DNA of 36,143 nucleotides, taken from the NCBI GenBank assembly GCA_007571275.1, contig RKRS01000220.1, positions 1-36,143 on the forward strand. The letters are read 5' to 3'. Position numbers and translations under genes: made by a program. Below the pieces are notes generated by a model. The model did not search any database. It was not told the DNA's origin and saw nothing but the letters and a program-made list of their open reading frames with translations. Position 1 is the stretch's first letter, and every line of letters starts with the position of its first letter. Origin of the DNA: Dehalococcoidia bacterium (GTDB taxonomy: Bacteria; Chloroflexota; Dehalococcoidia; Bin125). Below, piece after piece: positions 1-7,266 of this stretch.

Positions 1-1
1 T

Positions 2-1021
2 CAGTCGCAGGATCGACTCGGCGAACTGCTCGGCGTGGCTACTCGTTCCCTCGGCCTCAGCGCTGACGATGTCGACCGCGCCCGCAATGTCGAGCGTTCG
101 GTCGTGCGAAGCTGGTTGATGCGTGGCACCCTGCACACCATCGCCGCTGATGATCTGCGCTGGATGCTGCGGTTGCTGGGACAGGCGATGGATGCCAGGG
201 CGCTCAAGCGGCGAGCCACGCTCGGGATTTCACCCGAAGATCATCGCCGCGTGCTGGAGTTCATCGGACCTGAGTTAGCCCGTCAAGGTCCCATGACCCG
301 CGCGGAGATCGCCGGTGCGCTTCGCTCCGCCGGTCTGCCCTGGGCAGACCAGGCGACGCCACATCTGCTGCGGACGGCGTCGCTGCTGGGCGTGGCCTGC
401 TTTGGCCCCGATCGCGATGGCGAAGCGACTCACGTGCTGATCGACGACTGGCTGCCTTCCGAGGAAGCGCCTCCGTCCGATCTGGCCGCTGAGTTGGCCC
501 GCCGCTACTTCGCCGCCTACGGCCCGGCGACGCCCGCCGACTTCCGGTGGTGGTCAGGGTTGCCAGCCGCTGACTCGCGTCGCGCCGTACAGGCGATCAA
601 TGCGGAACTGATCGAGGTTGCGGTGGAGGACAAGTCCATGTGGATGACCGCCGAATCCGCCGAACGGATGGATACGGCGCTGGAGGCTCCGCGTGATCGA
701 CTGCGCGTGTTGGGGCCATTCGATTCGTATCTGCTTGGCTACGCCAGGCGCGACCTCGCCGTGCCCGATCACCTGCTCAAGCGCGTCAACGCCGGCGGCG
801 GCATGATCCGATCCTGTGTGCTGATCGACGGCCGCCTGGTCGGCACCTGGGATCGGAGACGCCGAGCCAGGGGCATCACGGTGAACGTGACAACCTTCGC
901 GCCGCTCTCGGACGACGCGCAAGCGCAACTGGACGCCGAGTTCAGCGAGATCGGACGCTTCCTCGGCGCACAGATCAGCTGGTCGATTCAGCCTGATCCT
1001 GAGGCGGCCACACGCGGCTGA
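2..1021 (+). CDS. AlkZ/YcaQ-like winged-helix DNA glycosylase family protein (5' end missing)
   Basis: This is the 3' part of a gene of the winged-helix DNA-binding family (HTH_42, AlkZ/YcaQ-like). The reading frame is open to the first base of the window, so the true start lies upstream. The first visible codons read Q-S-Q-D, which matches the QxQ-type catalytic motif of AlkZ-like glycosylases. About 30 residues on comes RSVVRSWLMRGTLH, a hallmark of the family (RGTLH followed by an acidic DDLRWML segment). Characterised members remove bulky or crosslinked alkyl adducts from DNA. An internal GTG at 35 is open but would delete the QSQ motif. The 3' end overlaps the convergent Uma2-type gene by 47 bases. 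The family call is firm; the substrate is unknown. Confidence 0.8.
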   Translation, partial: QSQDRLGELLGVATRSLGLSADDVDRARNVERSVVRSWLMRGTLHTIAADDLRWMLRLLGQAMDARALKRRATLGISPEDHRRVLEFIGPELARQGPMTRAEIAGALRSAGLPWADQATPHLLRTASLLGVACFGPDRDGEATHVLIDDWLPSEEAPPSDLAAELARRYFAAYGPATPADFRWWSGLPAADSRRAVQAINAELIEVAVEDKSMWMTAESAERMDTALEAPRDRLRVLGPFDSYLLGYARRDLAVPDHLLKRVNAGGGMIRSCVLIDGRLVGTWDRRRRARGITVNVTTFAPLSDDAQAQLDAEFSEIGRFLGAQISWSIQPDPEAATRG

Positions 1022-1649
1022 GGTCGATGATCAGTCCTTCCGAGATCTCGGTCGCCGTCAATGATTGCGGACGCTCGAGCCGTTGAGGCTCACGATCCGG
1101 TACGTACACCCAAACCATCTGCTCCTGCGGATCCACCAACCACGCCAGCCGCGCCCCTTGCGAGATCCACATCTGCATCTTCTGCTGAAGCGGCGGAAGT
1201 CGGTCACTGGCGGACCGCACTTCAACCACGAAGTCTGGACACACTCGCCAGATGACGTAGTCGTCGTCGGCGATCGCAGCCAACCGCTCATTGCTGATCC
1301 AGGCAGCATCGGGCATGCGCCGTTCCCCGTTGGGTAGTTGGAACATGGCGCTGGACTCAAATGCCCGTCCTGCGCTCGTGCGGTCGCTCCAGATCAGCGT
1401 CTGCGCATAGATTCGGCCGCTCTGATCACTGCTCTGCGGACCCGGTGGGGGCATGATCAGCAACCTTCCAGCCTCGTCAACTTCTAAGCGCCACTCTTCA
1501 TTCAACGACCCAAGTTCCAGTAGCCGTGCTTCTGTGAGTTTCCACTCGGACGGGAGTTGTAGACGGAGTGGAAAAGTGCCCGGTGCGGGTTCAGGCGATT
1601 CGTTCGCGGGCGCGTCGGCGGCAGGTTTCGCAGGTCGCGCAGTGACCAT
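975..1649 (-). CDS. Uma2-family (DUF820) PD-(D/E)XK nuclease-like protein
   Basis: A 224-residue protein of the Uma2/DUF820 family, which has a restriction-endonuclease-like PD-(D/E)XK fold. After a Pro/Ala-rich N-terminus of about 30 residues come the usual landmarks: an early EWRLEVDEAGRLLIMPPPG segment, a first acidic residue in RMPDAAWIS, the core strand PDFVVEVRSASD, a lysine in QQKMQMWISQGARLAWLVDPQEQ, and a C-terminal beta-strand run. The start ATG is preceded by GGAGAGG at suitable spacing. Family members are abundant in Cyanobacteria and Chloroflexi, often in many copies, and their cellular role is not established. The gene is convergent with, and overlaps, the AlkZ-like gene, so both stop codons lie inside the other's coding sequence. 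Confidence 0.85.
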   Translation of the reverse strand: MVTARPAKPAADAPANESPEPAPGTFPLRLQLPSEWKLTEARLLELGSLNEEWRLEVDEAGRLLIMPPPGPQSSDQSGRIYAQTLIWSDRTSAGRAFESSAMFQLPNGERRMPDAAWISNERLAAIADDDYVIWRVCPDFVVEVRSASDRLPPLQQKMQMWISQGARLAWLVDPQEQMVWVYVPDREPQRLERPQSLTATEISEGLIIDLSRVWPPQDQAESTS

Positions 1650-1673
1650 TCGTCCTCTCCGATCAGCTAACGC

Positions 1674-2837
1674 TCACACCGGCGAGAGCGCGCGCAGACG
1701 GGTCGTGATCTGCTCGATGGTCCGCGCGATGTTGTCAACCTGCTCAGGCGTGTTGGATTGGCCGAGGCTGAGGCGCAGCGTGCTGTGCGCCGTGTCCGGA
1801 TCGAGCCCGATGGCCGAGAGAACGTGACTGGGCTCGGTGCTGCCGGTGCTGCAGGCGCTGCCCGACGACGCGGCGAAGCCTTCGAGATCGAGCTGCAGCA
1901 GAATGCTCTCGCCCTCGACGCCCGGGAAGCTCAGGTTGAGGTTGTTGGGCAGCCGTCGTGTCCAGTCGGCGGGACCGTTCAGTCGGATCGGGTGGACGCG
2001 CTCGTTGAGCTCACGCCAGAGTCGGTTTCGCAGGTCTGCAGTGTGGTCGGTGCGACGCGCGCGTTCGTGATCGGCCAGTTCCAGCGCCTTGGCCAGACCG
2101 ACCGCCTGCGCCACCGACTCGGTGCCCGCCCGACGCTCCTCCTCCTGTCCGCCGCCGAGCTGGATCGGTTGCAGCGATGTCCGTCGGCGCACGTACAGCG
2201 CTCCCGCGCCTTTGGGACCATAAATCTTGTGCGCCGTCAGCGACATCAGGTCGACGCCCAGGACGTCGGGCCGAATGTCGATCGCGCCGGCCGCCTGGAC
2301 GGCGTCGGTATGGACGATGGTCTTCCGATTGCGCTGCTTTACCGCCCGCGCGATCTCGGCGATTGGCTGCACTGCGCCGATCTCGTTATTGGCCGCCATG
2401 ATGCTGATCAGCGTCGTGTCATCTCGGACGGCCGCGGCCGCCTCGTCAGCGTCGACGAAGCCATCGTTGTCGACTGACAGGATCGTCAGCTCAAAGCCCT
2501 CGCGCTCGAGCTGTTCCATGGTGTGCAGGATGGCGTGATGCTCGGTCGCTTGTGTGATCAGGTGTCGCCCGACATGCTGGCGAGCCAGCGCCGCGCCGCG
2601 AATCGCCAGATTGTCCGACTCGGTTCCGCCCGAGGTCAGCACCACTTCCGAGGGCGAGCAATCGAGCACTGCGGCGATGTCATCGCGCGCCTGATCGAGC
2701 AGCGCACGAGCGTACTGCGCCTCGCGGTAGATGCCTGAGGGATTGCCCCAGCCGTGTTGTAATGCCGGCAGCATCGCTTCCAGTACTCGCGGCTCAAGTG
2801 GCGTGGTCGCGGCGTGGTCAAAGTAAGCGCGTTCCAT
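1674..2837 (-). CDS. Cysteine desulfurase (class V aminotransferase fold, IscS/NifS-like)
   Basis: A 387-residue PLP enzyme that takes sulfur from L-cysteine as a persulfide for Fe-S cluster and thio-cofactor synthesis. The N-terminus YFDHAATTPLEP is the typical start of the family. SGGTESDN (residues 69-76), the ATEHHAI segment with the PLP-stacking His (about 98-103), HTDAVQAAG (176-184), the PLP lysine K204 in TAHKIYGPKG, RAGTES, and the catalytic cysteine C329 in SSGSACSTGS are all present. I chose ATG 2837 because the protein then begins exactly where the family begins. The frame stays open far upstream, but that extension is Arg/Pro-rich and crosses repeat sequence. The gene diverges from the HesB/IscA carrier gene, which fits a role in Fe-S assembly. 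No other isc/suf gene is in the window. Confidence 0.95.
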   Translation of the reverse strand: MERAYFDHAATTPLEPRVLEAMLPALQHGWGNPSGIYREAQYARALLDQARDDIAAVLDCSPSEVVLTSGGTESDNLAIRGAALARQHVGRHLITQATEHHAILHTMEQLEREGFELTILSVDNDGFVDADEAAAAVRDDTTLISIMAANNEIGAVQPIAEIARAVKQRNRKTIVHTDAVQAAGAIDIRPDVLGVDLMSLTAHKIYGPKGAGALYVRRRTSLQPIQLGGGQEEERRAGTESVAQAVGLAKALELADHERARRTDHTADLRNRLWRELNERVHPIRLNGPADWTRRLPNNLNLSFPGVEGESILLQLDLEGFAASSGSACSTGSTEPSHVLSAIGLDPDTAHSTLRLSLGQSNTPEQVDNIARTIEQITTRLRALSPV

Positions 2838-2910
2838 ATCGTCAGGGTAGCGCGAGTCTGCCAACGGCGTTGGCCGTCGTCGAAGAGGTGGGGTCTGGGC
2901 CAGGCTGCTC

Positions 2911-2937
2911 GGTTCCTGCTTGCGCAGGAATGACGGT
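2911..2937 (+). repeat. REP-like palindromic element, copy 1
   Basis: A stem TTCCTGC (2913-2919), loop TTGC and stem GCAGGAA (2924-2930), followed by TGACGGT. The 27-base unit is identical to the copy at 3088-3114, and 26 bases of it match the inverted copy at 4665-4690. A short hairpin plus a conserved flank, repeated only in intergenic DNA, is the usual form of REP elements. Confidence 0.75.
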
Positions 2938-3087
2938 GGGGGGAGGGGGTATTGGGAATGACAATGTGAGATGGTGGCATCAGGGATGATGACATGAGGG
3001 ACGGCCTGGCCAAATGAGGGAGTGGGGGTCGGATAGTCGAATGAGGTGGCGGGTAGAGCGGGCTGGCCGATGGCATTGCGCGTTGTG

Positions 3088-3114
3088 GGTTCCTGCTTGC
3101 GCAGGAATGACGGT
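3088..3114 (+). repeat. REP-like palindromic element, copy 2
   Basis: Identical over 27 bases to the unit at 2911-2937 and in the same orientation, 150 bases upstream of the HesB/IscA start codon region. A truncated copy (AGGAATGACGGT) lies at 3139-3150. Confidence 0.75.
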
Positions 3115-3241
3115 ACTGGTGTAGGTGTGACCACAAGAAGGAATGACGGTGCGCGGCGTGAGCTAGGTCGAATGAGGCGGCGGCGCCGGGCTGTGCCGAA
3201 ACTGACACGCGCGTTGCAATTCTCCCAGTCCGCTTGCCTGC

Positions 3242-3247
3242 TATATT
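3242..3247 (+). promoter_or_regulatory. Possible -10 box for the HesB/IscA gene
   Basis: TATATT lies 36 bases before the start codon in otherwise GC-rich DNA. No convincing -35 box sits at 16-18 bases; TTGCAA at 3214-3219 is 22 bases away, which is too far. The call rests on the -10 alone. Confidence 0.25.
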
Positions 3248-3283
3248 GTCGGCATCGCGCTTCGTGCATGAAGGGATCCTCAC

Positions 3284-3667
3284 ATGGTGTTCCAGATGAC
3301 TGAGATGCTGGACGTGTCCGACCTCGCGGCCGAAAAGGCCAAGTCGCTGCTCGAGGACAAGGGCTTCGCCGAAGGCGCACTGCGTGTGTTCGTGGTCGGC
3401 GGCGGCTGCTCCGGCTATCAGTACGGCATGGCACTGGCGATGGACGCCGAAACGGGCGACTCCGTGATCGAGAAAAACGGCGTGCGCTTCCTGGTCGACG
3501 AAGAGTCGGCTCCACTGATCGCCGGTTCGCGCGTGGACTACATCGACGATGTGATGAAGCAGGGCTTCTCGATCTCCAACCCGAACGCCTCGCACTCCTG
3601 CGCCTGTGGTTCGAGCTTCGACACGGCCAGCGGCGGCGGCGCCTCACAAGCCCGCTCCTGCATCTAG
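3284..3667 (+). CDS. HesB/IscA/ErpA-type Fe-S cluster carrier
   Basis: A 127-residue A-type carrier that holds nascent Fe-S clusters and passes them to apoproteins. The three cluster ligands are visible: Cys in VVGGGCSGYQYGM and two in the C-terminal SCACGSSF. The usual motif is CGC; here it is CAC, a small variation. LRVFVVGGGCSG and the FLVDEESAPLIAGSRVDYIDD segment are standard for the family. AAGGGA eight bases before ATG 3284 supports that start; ATG 3299 (MTEMLDV) is an alternative. The last 15 residues, Gly/Ala/Ser-rich with a further Cys, extend beyond the usual family end. It diverges from the cysteine desulfurase and sits 23 bases before metF, so the two plus-strand genes may be co-transcribed. 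Confidence 0.92.
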   Translation: MVFQMTEMLDVSDLAAEKAKSLLEDKGFAEGALRVFVVGGGCSGYQYGMALAMDAETGDSVIEKNGVRFLVDEESAPLIAGSRVDYIDDVMKQGFSISNPNASHSCACGSSFDTASGGGASQARSCI

Positions 3668-3690
3668 CCTTCGCTACGTTCTGACCCACC

Positions 3691-4548
3691 ATGACCCGCA
3701 TCACGCAGCAGCTTGGTGCGGGTCCGACGCTGTCCTTCGAATTCTCGGCGCCTCGCGATCAGGTAGGGGTGGATCGTCTGAGGCAGACGCTCGCGCTGCT
3801 GTCACGACACCATCCGCAGTTCATGTCGGTGACCTATGGGGCCGGCGGGACCACGCGCGGCCCAACGCGCGACTGGGTGCGCACGATTCGGCGCGAGTTT
3901 CGTGTTGAAGCGATGCCACACCTAACCTGCGTCTCGCACACGCGAGAGGAAGTCGCGGGCATTATCGAGGAATATCGGGCCGACGGAATCGAGAACATCC
4001 TCGCCCTGCGCGGCGATCTGCCGCAAGGCGTCGAGGCTGCCTCGCAAGCCTTCGACACCGCTGCCGAGCTGACCGCATTCATCCGTGAACGTACCGACTG
4101 GGACATCGGCGTCGCTGCGCATCCCGAGGGTCATCCCCTGGCCGTCTCGCGTGAGGCTGATCTGGTCCACCAGTCGCGCAAGCTCTCCACCGCTGACTTC
4201 GCACTGACCCAGTTCTTCTATCGCGCAGAATTCTACGAAGCCTTTGTCTCTGAACTCTGCTCGCGGGGCGTCGACACCCCTGTGATTCCCGGCCTGATGC
4301 CGCCGACCAACGTAGCCGGCATCGAGCGAATGTCGGCGCTCAACAACAGCGAGTTCCCGACCGATCTCAGGAAACGGTTGAGCGCGGCCGAGAGCGCGGC
4401 CGAGCGTCGGCAAATCGGGGTGGACGTCGCTGTCAGTCTGGGCCGACAATTGTTAGAGCTCGGCGCGCCCGGCCTGCACATTTACACGATGAACTACGCG
4501 CGCGCCGCCTCCGAGGTCGCCACAGCGCTCGGCTGGCCAATCTCCTAA
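3691..4548 (+). CDS. metF: 5,10-methylenetetrahydrofolate reductase
   Basis: A 285-residue, single-domain bacterial-type MTHFR. It reduces 5,10-methylene-THF to 5-methyl-THF with FAD and NAD(P)H, supplying the methyl group for methionine synthesis. Landmarks in order: FEFSAPR with the catalytic-type Glu (E17; most family members have FEFFPP), SVTYGAGGTTR (46-56), HLTCV (77-81), LALRGD (104-109), AHPEGHP (143-149), TQFFY (173-177), PGLMPPTN, and the C-terminal GAPGLHIYTMN. Length and motif order are normal, so I expect an active enzyme. I see no strong ribosome binding site. No methionine synthase or cobalamin riboswitch is visible nearby. Confidence 0.93.
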   Translation: MTRITQQLGAGPTLSFEFSAPRDQVGVDRLRQTLALLSRHHPQFMSVTYGAGGTTRGPTRDWVRTIRREFRVEAMPHLTCVSHTREEVAGIIEEYRADGIENILALRGDLPQGVEAASQAFDTAAELTAFIRERTDWDIGVAAHPEGHPLAVSREADLVHQSRKLSTADFALTQFFYRAEFYEAFVSELCSRGVDTPVIPGLMPPTNVAGIERMSALNNSEFPTDLRKRLSAAESAAERRQIGVDVAVSLGRQLLELGAPGLHIYTMNYARAASEVATALGWPIS

Positions 4549-4664
4549 CCAGTCGATTTACCATCTCTCAGCGTTGGCCATACCGCATATCTCTCCGTCA
4601 CTCCTACATCGCCCGTCGTCAACTCCGTTCCCCCTCTTCGACCGTCAGTCCCGCGATCCCTTCT

Positions 4665-4690
4665 CCGTCATTCCTGCGCAAGCAGGAACC
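4665..4690 (-). repeat. REP-like palindromic element, copy 3 (inverted)
   Basis: This is the reverse complement of the first 26 bases of the units at 2911 and 3088: stem TTCCTGC, loop GCAA on this strand, stem GCAGGAA. It lies between the convergent metF and DinB-like genes, where the hairpin could also slow transcription from either side. A degenerate half copy (CTCCGTCACTCCTAC) lies near 4593-4606. Confidence 0.75.
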
Positions 4691-4723
4691 ACCACGTCCG
4701 GCGCCGACCCCTGAGACCATCAA

Positions 4724-5167
4724 CTAGGTCGGCTGCAGCTGAGCTCGAAGGGCGTTCAGCGTTTCCAGGTCCATCTGGTGCATGGAACGGGCAATCGACT
4801 CCACATCAAGCCGTCCCTGAAAGCGGTGACCGGCCGCCTGTTCCCACTCGTAGCCGGAGATCATGTAGAGCACACTGCTGATCTGCTCGCGGGTGCGATA
4901 CCACTCGCGTAGCTGCTCGTAGCAGTCGGGGAGAGTCGCTTGTTCGAGCCACTCGTAGTCGTGCAGGGGTAGGTCATCAACGTCCTGGAAGAGCAGATGG
5001 CCGAGCTGCCAGGCGGCGATCGTCTCATGTCGCCAGGCTCGTTCGATCAGCGCTTCGGCGTCGGGCAGGGAGCGGCGCAGCGCCTGCATCATCAACTCGT
5101 GCATCTCACCCGATGCTTCGCGCAGCGCCTTCATTAACCAGCGACGTGAGGTCTCGGTATCACTCAT
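4724..5167 (-). CDS. DinB-like superfamily protein (tentative)
   Basis: A 147-residue, mostly helical protein. Its shape suggests the DinB/DUF1572-like four-helix superfamily: an early helical pair, then WQLGHLLFQ, then REQISSVLYMISGYEWEQAAGHRF, and a final HQMDLETLNALRAQ helix with a histidine at the place where DinB proteins often have a metal ligand. The AGHRF then SIARSMHQMD arrangement resembles the usual GxH...IaxHxxxD pattern. I cannot see a full metal triad, so it may be a divergent or non-metal member. ATG 5167 is chosen; ATG 5176 three codons earlier is equally open and neither has a clear ribosome site. It diverges from the small gene at 5258. Confidence 0.55.
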   Translation of the reverse strand: MSDTETSRRWLMKALREASGEMHELMMQALRRSLPDAEALIERAWRHETIAAWQLGHLLFQDVDDLPLHDYEWLEQATLPDCYEQLREWYRTREQISSVLYMISGYEWEQAAGHRFQGRLDVESIARSMHQMDLETLNALRAQLQPT

Positions 5168-5257
5168 GGCGCACATTGTGGCACATCGCCGTACACCGTC
5201 GACAGACAGTCAGGATGGGATACGCTGACTCGGTACGCCGGTCGCGGGAGGGCAGAG

Positions 5258-5470
5258 ATGCTGACGGAGTTCTGGGAGTCGGACACCTTTACCGAGCGAC
5301 GCGAGGCGTTGCTCGACACGTTGGAGACGGACTATCCGTGGAGCAAGGGTGACACGTTGCGATTCCGACGAGGCGGCCGCGACGATCGCTATCGCGTGCT
5401 CCGCGTCCAGGTAGAGATCGGCGACGAGGGGCTGCGGCGCGAGGTATTGCTACTCAAGCTGGGGTCATAG
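5258..5470 (+). CDS. Small hypothetical protein, 70 residues
   Basis: I do not recognise this protein. It is short, charged and soluble, with an acidic N-terminal helix (FTERREALLDTLETDYPW) and a basic beta-like middle (TLRFRRGGRDDRYRVLRVQVEI). The ATG is preceded by GGGAGGG at good spacing, and codon use matches the neighbours. Only six bases separate its stop from the GTG start of the membrane protein that follows, so the two are probably one operon. That tight spacing is the main reason to believe it is a real gene. Confidence 0.6.
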   Translation: MLTEFWESDTFTERREALLDTLETDYPWSKGDTLRFRRGGRDDRYRVLRVQVEIGDEGLRREVLLLKLGS

Positions 5471-5476
5471 ACAGCG

Positions 5477-6295
5477 GTGTCTGAGTCGGGAGCATTGCCA
5501 TATACGCTCCTGCTCCTGCTCCTGGAGCTGGGTATCGGTGGCGCTCTGGTGATGCATGCTGTGCACCTGCGTGGTCAGGCGACGCCGGGTTTCGTACGGG
5601 CCACAACGATTATGGCGCCCATCGTCCTGGGATTGGCGTTCTGGACGGCGTTGACGCTTGAGGGCGACGTCGTCGAGGGCTACGCGGTTCGCTCTGGTCC
5701 CCGCGACATACTGGTCTGGATGTTGGGCGCGCTGACCGCGGCGTCGGTGTTGCACAACGTCGCGCTCTATACCGATCGTGACACCTGGGCGCGGCGCATC
5801 GGTTGGCTGCTCACTGGGCTGTCGCTGGCCGCTCTGGGACTGACGGCCGCGACGCTGTCCGGCTCTCCCGAAGCGCTGACTGCGTTCAGTCTGGGCTTTG
5901 GCGCGCTGGCGCTGGGACTCTCGGCCGTCGGACTGGCGTTGGGTCACTGGTATCTCGTCACACCGCGTCTGCCAGCCAGGCCGTTGGTCGAGATCACCAC
6001 GGCATTCCTGATCGTCGTGCTGATCCAGGCGATTCTCTGTGGCGCCGCGCTTGTGGTCTCCGTCAATGATCCCATCGGAGGCCGTGACCAGGCGCTGACC
6101 AGCGACCCGACCTTCTGGCTGCGGATCGTGGTTGGTTTCGTCCTGCCGCTGATCTTCGGTTGGATGGCTTGGAGCACGGCGCGGATGCGCTCGATGATGG
6201 CGGCCACAGGCCTGCTCTACCTGACCACCGCAGCGGTGCTGGCCGCCCAGATCGCGGCTCGGGCGCTGATGTTCGACAGTGGTCGCCCGCTCTGA
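5477..6295 (+). CDS. Hypothetical integral membrane protein, about 8 TM segments
   Basis: A 272-residue polytopic membrane protein starting at GTG, directly after the 70-residue gene. Hydrophobic segments fall near residues 8-28, 42-60, 78-98, 108-128, 133-158, 171-195, 212-232 and 238-262. The fifth segment ends in a conserved-looking GHWYLVTPRLPARPL stretch, and the protein carries several buried histidines (MHAVHL, HNVAL, GHWYL). Such features can bind haem or metal in respiratory membrane proteins, but I cannot assign it to a named family. It is convergent with the BtuF-like gene, 22 bases away, with no obvious terminator between. Confidence 0.7.
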   Translation: MSESGALPYTLLLLLLELGIGGALVMHAVHLRGQATPGFVRATTIMAPIVLGLAFWTALTLEGDVVEGYAVRSGPRDILVWMLGALTAASVLHNVALYTDRDTWARRIGWLLTGLSLAALGLTAATLSGSPEALTAFSLGFGALALGLSAVGLALGHWYLVTPRLPARPLVEITTAFLIVVLIQAILCGAALVVSVNDPIGGRDQALTSDPTFWLRIVVGFVLPLIFGWMAWSTARMRSMMAATGLLYLTTAAVLAAQIAARALMFDSGRPL

Positions 6296-6317
6296 TACCA
6301 AGCGCTGAGGACGCCTG

Positions 6318-7214
6318 TTATTCAACCACGTCCTGTTGTGTCCCGTTCAGGTTCCGCCCCGGTGGCAACTCGGGAGTCGTCGCCGCTTCGGCCTGCCAGC
6401 CGGCGCGAGCGTGATCGAGCAGACTCGATACCTCGTGAATCGCTGCCGTCGTGCGAGTACCCCACCAGGTCAGGTTCTGTCCGTCGCAGAGATAGATGTG
6501 ACCCTCGCGGGCCGCTGACATACCAGCCTGCGCCAGCAGTTCCTCGGCGTGGCGTTCACGGAAGCGATACGGCTCCGACGGCAAGAGAATGACTTCAGGA
6601 TCGAGGGCAATCAGCTCGGTCAGCTGGAGTCGTGGATAGCGCCCCCCTGAGGAATCCTCGCAGACGTTGATCGCCCCACAGACCCTGAGCAGATCGCCGA
6701 TGTAGGTATCGCCCGAGGCCGCCATGTACGGATTGCGCCAGATCAGCGCCGCCGCGCGGACGCGTGGACGGATTCGTTGCAGATGTCGTTGTTCTTCCAG
6801 CGCTTCATTGATCGAGTCAGCGGTTTTGAGCGATATGCCGCCGATCAATCGGCCAACCTTCTCGATCTCTGCCGGTACCTCCTGCGCAGTCCGCACGTCG
6901 CCGACATAGACGTTCAAGCCGGCCTGACGCAAGGCGACCACATCTTCCTCGTTGTTCTCTTCGCGGTTGGCCAGTACCAGCTGCGGGTTGAGTCGAATAA
7001 TCCGTTCGATGTCGGGATTCTTCGTCCCGCCGACCTTCCGAATCGGCGTGACGATCTCGGCCGGTTCCACGCAGAATCTGGTCACGCCAACCAGCCGCGA
7101 TCCCAGGCGCATCGAGCAAACGAGTTCGGTGAATGATGGAACCAGCGACACCACCTGGCGGGCGGGTCGCTCGATATCGATTGTGGTGTTGGTCGCGTCA
7201 ACTACGCTAGGCAT
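6318..7214 (-). CDS. BtuF-like (helical-backbone) substrate-binding protein without signal peptide
   Basis: A 298-residue protein of the periplasmic-binding-protein family with a helical backbone, which includes vitamin B12 and siderophore binders. VVSLVPSFTELVCSMRLGSRLVGVTRFC (residues 21-48), KVGGTKNPDIERIIRLNPQLVLANREEN (60-87) and the second-lobe GDLLRVCGAINV segment are typical of the subgroup annotated as cobalamin-binding. There is no signal peptide or lipobox at the chosen ATG 7214, which starts just before the conserved first strand. Open sequence upstream to 7427 also lacks a signal and crosses the divergent gene. It is therefore probably cytosolic, as in many relatives, and may not be a transport receptor at all. 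It diverges from the ABC ATPase 52 bases away. Confidence 0.8.
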   Translation of the reverse strand: MPSVVDATNTTIDIERPARQVVSLVPSFTELVCSMRLGSRLVGVTRFCVEPAEIVTPIRKVGGTKNPDIERIIRLNPQLVLANREENNEEDVVALRQAGLNVYVGDVRTAQEVPAEIEKVGRLIGGISLKTADSINEALEEQRHLQRIRPRVRAAALIWRNPYMAASGDTYIGDLLRVCGAINVCEDSSGGRYPRLQLTELIALDPEVILLPSEPYRFRERHAEELLAQAGMSAAREGHIYLCDGQNLTWWGTRTTAAIHEVSSLLDHARAGWQAEAATTPELPPGRNLNGTQQDVVE

Positions 7215-7266
7215 ATGCCTGAGGTTATCAGCGACCGATAGCAGCGGTCGCCGGAGAGAGTGCGGG

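Larger units (their letters stand above)
2838..3283. other. 446-base divergent intergenic region with REP-like repeats
   Basis: This gap separates the cysteine desulfurase start from the HesB/IscA start. It holds two full copies of a palindromic repeat (2911-2937 and 3088-3114), a half copy around 3139-3150, and several loose GAATGA-containing echoes (2956, 3039, 3170). The sequence from about 2935 to 3060 is G-rich and low in complexity. I see no credible gene in it. Promoters for both flanking genes should lie here. Confidence 0.7.

Noticed and set aside
2911..3175. CRISPR-like reading of the repeated GGAATGACGGT units
   Set aside because: The spacing is irregular, the copies are palindromic and partly decayed, one copy is inverted more than 1 kb away, and no cas gene is present.
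2838..3704. N-terminal extension of the cysteine desulfurase frame by 289 codons
   Set aside because: The extension is Arg/Pro/Ser-rich, crosses REP-like repeats and covers the whole HesB/IscA gene on the other strand. The enzyme family begins at the YFDHAATTP segment next to ATG 2837.
5465..6325. 286-codon frame antisense to the 8-TM membrane protein gene
   Set aside because: The product is almost wholly Gln/Arg/Asp/Gly, typical of a reversed hydrophobic gene. The plus-strand frame encodes sensible TM segments.
6952..7266. Upstream extension of the ABC ATPase frame
   Set aside because: It lies over the divergent BtuF-like gene, has no ABC-domain content, and ATG 7267 has a good ribosome site and starts just before the first ATPase strand.
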